A DNA stretch of 64,000 bases from Volvariella volvacea V23 (taxonomy: Eukaryota; Basidiomycota; Agaricomycetes; Agaricales; Pluteaceae): contig KB722778.1 in the NCBI GenBank assembly GCA_000349905.1, positions 1 through 64,000 on the forward strand, in the 5' to 3' direction. Below the pieces are notes generated by a model. That model worked only from the letters and a program-made list of their open reading frames with translations. It did not search any database and had not been told where the DNA came from. Positions 59,578 to 64,000 of this stretch are shown one piece after another; position 1 is the stretch's first letter; each line of letters starts with the position of its first letter. Made by a program: the position numbers and the translations under genes.

Positions 59578-60079
59578 CAGTATTTGGTAAATTAGGTTGT
59601 ATTAAGGTGCACAATATGTAGAGCAAATTATTGGTTGAGTTAACATCTTGCGCACAGTACAAAAAACATGCAGAATAGGTTGAACCGGTACTTTCTTGAC
59701 GTCTCCCTCATGTATGCTTGTGCTGTTCGTCTTCTTGCACGCAATCTCTATCGTCTAGGTGCAGGGTCACCCTGCATCCCAGAAGGTCTCTAGGCCACAA
59801 GTCCATTGCTCTCTGCTGGAGCTACAGTGTATCGTGCCGTCTTTTTTGATAGTCCCGAGTACAGTGCACACTAGCAGATGACGTCCTCTATAACACCTCC
59901 TAACCACGATGACTTAGAACCCTCTTGGCGATTCGATGCTGCGGACCCTCATTGGTTCTGAATTGCATGAGTCGGGTTCTGTTATGCCGTCAAACTAATG
60001 GCCAGGTGCCCCTGTATATTATACAACTTGATGGTGTGTGGTTGTTTTAATGGTATCAAGGTGTTTAGGTGTCGGATGT
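59578..60079. other. spacer downstream of P450-7
   Basis: About 500 bp with no recognised gene. The upstream exons of the following C-terminal relic were not found here. Confidence 0.45.
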
Positions 60080-60441
60080 TATTCTCGCAAGATCCTGAAA
60101 AGATTGTCTTTGATTTTTGCAGAAGGTTAGTTTCATGCCGTCTCATTATATCATACTTAGGTCACAACCCAGGATTTGCCCTAGGCGACACATCGCTTTA
60201 TTGTCCATTCGTATGGCAATGGCGTATATACTTAGTCTATTTGACATTTCCAAGCCAGTTGACAAAAATGGTAATGTAATCGGACCATGTCTAGAGTGGT
60301 CTTCAGCCGCCGTAGTGTAAGTTTTCTCGTTGAACCTCTATACACTAATTGCCCTTCAAATTGGAAAACAGACACCCTCTTCCGTTCAGACGCAAGATTG
60401 TTCCGCGCTCAGAAGACAATATTATCGCTATTCAACGTTGA
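60080..60441 (+). pseudogene. P450 C-terminal relic
   Basis: Only the last exons survive: DPEKIVFDFCRR, an intron, [35 protein letters not shown], then after a second intron HPLPFRRKIVPRSEDN and AIQR with a stop. The heme cysteine is kept, but the loop is altered: FDFCRR for FGFGRR, and CPR in place of the conserved CxG. No upstream exons are present, so it cannot make an enzyme. Confidence 0.8.
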
Positions 60442-60519
60442 AGAACTCAATTATTTTGACGAGTGATCAACCCTGCGCACTATGGCTGTATTCTTGCATG
60501 AATGGCAACGGAATACATT

Positions 60520-60670
60520 ACCGGTCATTAATAGTATCAGCATATCTTCTTACTATGTCGTATCTCGGGTTTCGCGCCGACTGATTCCAGAAACTTCGCA
60601 TTCTAATAGTCAACGCAAAAAGTCCAAGAAACACAACATAAGAATCGGGTCAATGGAATGTAGCAATCGC
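60520..60670. repeat. short dispersed repeat, copy 2 (pairs with 53775-53935)
   Basis: Same ordered blocks as at 53775-53935, anchored by CAGAAACTTCGCATTCTA. It follows directly after a P450 relic. Confidence 0.55.
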
Positions 60671-60893
60671 TCATTTGAGACATAATGCTCCATGTTGTCC
60701 GTCATTCCCATGAGGTCACTTCTCACCCTACCACGCCTTCTTTAGACATGCACAGGGACGATGGTGGAGGTCTTTGTGGCCGAGTTTGGTCTCTTTTGGG
60801 CATTTTTGCGCCAATTCAAATGCACAAGGGACAGGAACCTTGATTTTGCATTTGGAGGTCATACAGTGTAATACATTTTCGTCATTTCGTGAC

Positions 60894-63076
60894 CTAATGA
60901 TCGAAATACTCATACCCTTCTGTACGTTGGATGGCTGCAACTGCTTGTAGTGAGCGCGGTGCAATCTTGCATTTGTACGGAAGGGGTTGTCTAAAGGGAG
61001 ATGAAGAAACCGCGGATGACATCAGAGGGGGGATCAAGGCTTACGGATTGCTTGTCGAAAGCCACTCAAGAGTTGGTTCGATGACATTACCGTTCTCATC
61101 CACTGGCTTCGAAATATCAAAAAGTGTGATGAGGCTCGCAATGATCATCCACACAGATAGTGAGGCAAAATGCCGTCCAGAGCAAATTCTGTATCATATT
61201 GGCAATGAGACCGCCAATGGATGGCCTAGATAGAAGTCCACGTACCTTCTTCCGAAGCCAAATGCAACCCTCTCAGGATCCAAGACATCAGGATTGAGTT
61301 TTCCGTCCTTCAAAAAGCGATCTGGATTGAAAACAGCTGGATCTGGGAATGCGGTTTCGTCGTGCAGTATTCCCCTATTTCATAGTATGTGAATGAATAG
61401 AATTTGCATTTGTAGGGTACGCACCATATGTTGATGGAGATGGTCGCGCCTGCAGGGATCCTATATCCCTTATAGATGTCATCGTCCTTAGAATCAATGC
61501 AGTGCGGTACGCCTAATTATAAGTACGGCAAGGTTGAGTGAAAGGTGGTCTGAAGTTGCTTACCAAGGGGTGTAACGGGATACCACCTCATAATTTCTTT
61601 TATGAGCGCCGTGAGGTATGGTAGCGACTCACGATCGCTGAACTCCGGCAAATTTCCTGGTTTTACAACAGAATCTATTTCGGCTTGGGCTTTCTTGAGT
61701 ACCTCAGGATGACACATGAGTGCGAGGACGCCATTCAAGATGGTTGAAACGGTCTAACGTCAAATGTAGTCAGTATGAGTATGCCTTAAAGTAATTAGCA
61801 TTACCGTGTCAACACCCGCTACAATGTATGCCTAATGAGCTTGCTTACGTCCAAAGGAAGTAAAATTACCAATGTATGTGGACCCAGCAACTCGTTTTAT
61901 TGTGTCTTCTTGTTCTTCAAATACATCACTTTCGGCAATACCTTTTAACCCATCGGCAACGAGCGATTCTATTGTCGATCCTGCAAGCTTGTAAAGCGTC
62001 ATTATACAAGCGTGGATGGCTGCATCGACATACTCACAATGTCTTTCTTTGCGGCCTGGTATGGTAATTCGACTCCATCGATAGCGAGCTTCTTCCATTC
62101 TCTGGCCATTCTCTGGAACCCTGCAAAGGGAACCCATTCGGGGATGTGCTTGAGCCAGGGTAGTGCGTCAACTAGGAATCGACCAGGGACGAGGGCTTGA
62201 GAGACGGATCGTGCTGCTTTATCCGGCAACTCGACGTAGGGATCTCCTTTTGGTAGAACTTGGATTCCATATGTAATTGACAGTAGAACCTCAGCAACTA
62301 CACTGTTTCGCCATAAAACGCTACTTTAGTAACGCATTCAGTATGACTTACTAGGGTACTCACTGTTGGATGTGGCGTTTGTAATCGTTAGGTGTGCGAA
62401 GAATATTTCGCATAAATGTGTGGGTAGCCTTCATAATATGAGGTTTAAATTTGTTAACTGCAGTTTGGTTGAAGGACTGATGCATGAATTTGCGATGCTT
62501 CCGCCTTTAAGCCTGACGTCATTATAGCTAACGAGGCGGTATTTTTAGATCACTAACCAGGTCGAACCTGCGACCATGCTCAATTTGAGAGTGAAGAGTC
62601 CTCACTGCACTCTACTCACCATACTTCATCAATATAAACGTGAAATCCCAACCCATAAGCTCGTTCACCATTGGTAACCTTGGCCTAGAAGGCTTGATTG
62701 AAGGTTGTCCTCTCGGGTACGCATGGCCTTACCTGCTGGAGAAAATTGCCGATCGGCGCTCGAGTAGCTCCTCCGCCGCCTCAACTGAATGGAGCACAAT
62801 TAGGCTTCGACCTGCAAGGTCTAGATGAATAATATCTGGGTCTGCAATCACTCAGTCACACAGCAAAGCTTGACTAAGAATGAATATTATAGCTGACGTA
62901 CCGTATATCTTTGCCCATTTTGCATAAGTTACCCATTCGTGACTCTTGGGAAGATCCCAGGCATTTCCTATGAGAAACCGCCCTTGGGGTCCGGGCGGGA
63001 GGGGCAGTTGCAGACGCTTTTGACGACGAAGTACCAAAAGATATACAAATGCTGCAAGTACGACTAGTGGGTACAT
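60894..63076 (-). CDS. cytochrome P450 (P450-8), intact
   Basis: Start ATG 63076 (MYPLVVLAAFVYLLVLRRQK). A longer in-frame start at 63166 lies upstream of the TATA element, so the shorter one is preferred. Hinge LPLPPGPQGRFLIGN, then [20 protein letters not shown] as in P450-6. The C-helix exon WRKHRKFMHQSF-type is followed by HVVAEVLLSITYGIQV, whose acceptor is the AAACAG before TGTAG; the downstream AG would shift frame. I helix AGVDTTVST, KEIMRW (ExxR), FNPDRF, heme loop FGFGRRICSGRHF and [12 protein letters not shown], ending EGYEYFDH. Stop 60894-60896. All introns keep frame. Canonical catalytic residues imply an active enzyme. Confidence 0.92.
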
Positions 63077-63120
63077 CACTGGTGGAGTTGAAGAAAACTC
63101 GTCGACGCCCTCGAGATACC

Positions 63121-63129
63121 TATATAAAG
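63121..63129 (-). promoter_or_regulatory. TATA box of P450-8
   Basis: TATATAAAG on the plus strand (coding strand CTTTATATA) 45-53 bp before the start codon. It supports the downstream ATG at 63076 as the true start. Confidence 0.5.
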
Positions 63130-64000
63130 CCTTTGGGCTGACGATTGCCAATCCGCCGGACGCCAACCTTCATATAAGGCACGCAGCTAAAAACCGAAGG
63201 AAGTCGAATCAGAACAGTGGGGATGGAATGTTCCGTCAGCAAAGCTCCAATCGGTGCAATCAAGTTTCTTTGTCCGAGCCTTACTGGCACAGGGGCTTTG
63301 TGGGCGCCCATTCTTTCTCCACGTAATCCGACCGAGGGGGAGTATTTCCTAATAGGTGGTAAGATTACTGCGATAATCGGGTACGTGCGGACACAAATCG
63401 CATGCAGGTCCATCTGAGCCATGCTCGGCGGCATCAGGACGAAAGACACGTGCCGAAAATCCTACTATATAGAGAAACAACATCCATGGACTAAATTTTA
63501 TCGCCATTTACATTACCCAGGGTTGATACCTTAATGTGCGATGGCATATCTAGGGTACACTTTGAGGGAAGGACAGCATGAATTGAACAATGGTGGAGAA
63601 TCAAGAGAGCTGTTCGGAAATGCCTGCAGGGAAAAAAAAAAGAAGACACGCGAATACCCCCATTAGCTCTAATTGGGTATTATGCTGGTATCTATGCTAC
63701 GTACACGTTTATGCATTTAACATTGGTTTTTACGACGTTTGTCATCATTGAATAAGAGAACCTGTTGGCATGCCACGGCTTTTTTCAGCCAAACTTTACT
63801 CGATCAAATGGTGAAAAGCGAAGAATATGAGGAACAAAACAAATGGCGTCGCTTACGCACATGCTCAAAATCAAACGCGAGTGAGTGCTGACATATTCAT
63901 ACCATCCTTGACCAAATCGAAAGGCGTCTAGTGATTTGTTTTCGCCTGAAATAGTTCAAATCAGGATTCAGGAGCACAATACGTGTCTGGACGACCCACA
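63130..64000. other. region beyond the last P450
   Basis: No gene is supported to the end of the window. Short frames on both strands lack domains. The next gene, if any, begins beyond 64000. Confidence 0.5.

Noticed and set aside
36700..63076. Classical secondary-metabolite gene cluster
   Set aside because: Only P450 genes and relics are found, with no scaffold synthase, transferase or cluster regulator in the window.
1..64000. CRISPR arrays, rRNA or tRNA genes
   Set aside because: No regularly spaced direct repeats, and no convincing tRNA cloverleaf or rRNA segments were noticed. A covariance-model scan would be needed to exclude tRNAs fully.

Overview
The window is the left end of a fungal chromosome, almost certainly from an Agaricomycete (mushroom-class basidiomycete). 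It opens with nine C-rich telomere repeats. The genes are cut by many GT-AG introns of about 45-60 bp, and the gene content (DUF6533 membrane protein, HsbA-type secreted proteins, PLAC8 proteins, an expanded P450 family) is typical of that class. The P450 type resembles those often auto-annotated as O-methylsterigmatocystin oxidoreductase in Rhizoctonia-like fungi, but genus cannot be fixed from the sequence alone. All exon joins below were read by eye from splice sites, reading frame and paralogue comparison.

Region 1 (1-4.6 kb): telomere, a 75-bp tandem duplication, then a divergent pair: a 14-TM DHA2-type MFS exporter (minus), whose stop lies about 630 bp from the telomere, and an unrecognised acidic protein (plus). 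A long stretch (4.6-8.4 kb) without a supportable gene follows. Region 2 (8.4-17.1 kb): a lone intact P450, two tandem HsbA-like secreted proteins, and two convergent DUF676 lipase-like genes, one intact and one decayed with its nucleophile serine lost.

Region 3 (17.4-34.4 kb) is a more ordinary block: a mitochondrial-targeted protein, a Mep2-like ammonium transporter, two PLAC8 proteins, a secreted aldose 1-epimerase with a 5-nt microexon, a DUF6533 seven-TM-like protein and the core translation factor eIF3g.

Region 4 (36.7-63.1 kb) is a P450 array: seven full-length paralogues (five on minus, two on plus) sharing the same exon pattern, plus four P450 relics in various stages of decay. One full-length copy has a GT-to-GA splice donor change. 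One relic carries a 170-bp MITE-like insertion whose empty site is preserved in the neighbouring paralogue. Two relics sit just downstream of two copies of a ~0.9-kb repeat, so they look like copies of one duplicated segment; the repeat copies differ mostly by transitions. No polyketide synthase, NRPS, terpene cyclase or other scaffold enzyme is present, so this is a birth-and-death gene family array rather than a classical biosynthetic cluster. No CRISPR array, rRNA or convincing tRNA was seen. I found no clearly new multi-gene system; the most notable signals are the P450 array, the MITE with its empty site, the altered splice donor and the decayed hydrolase.
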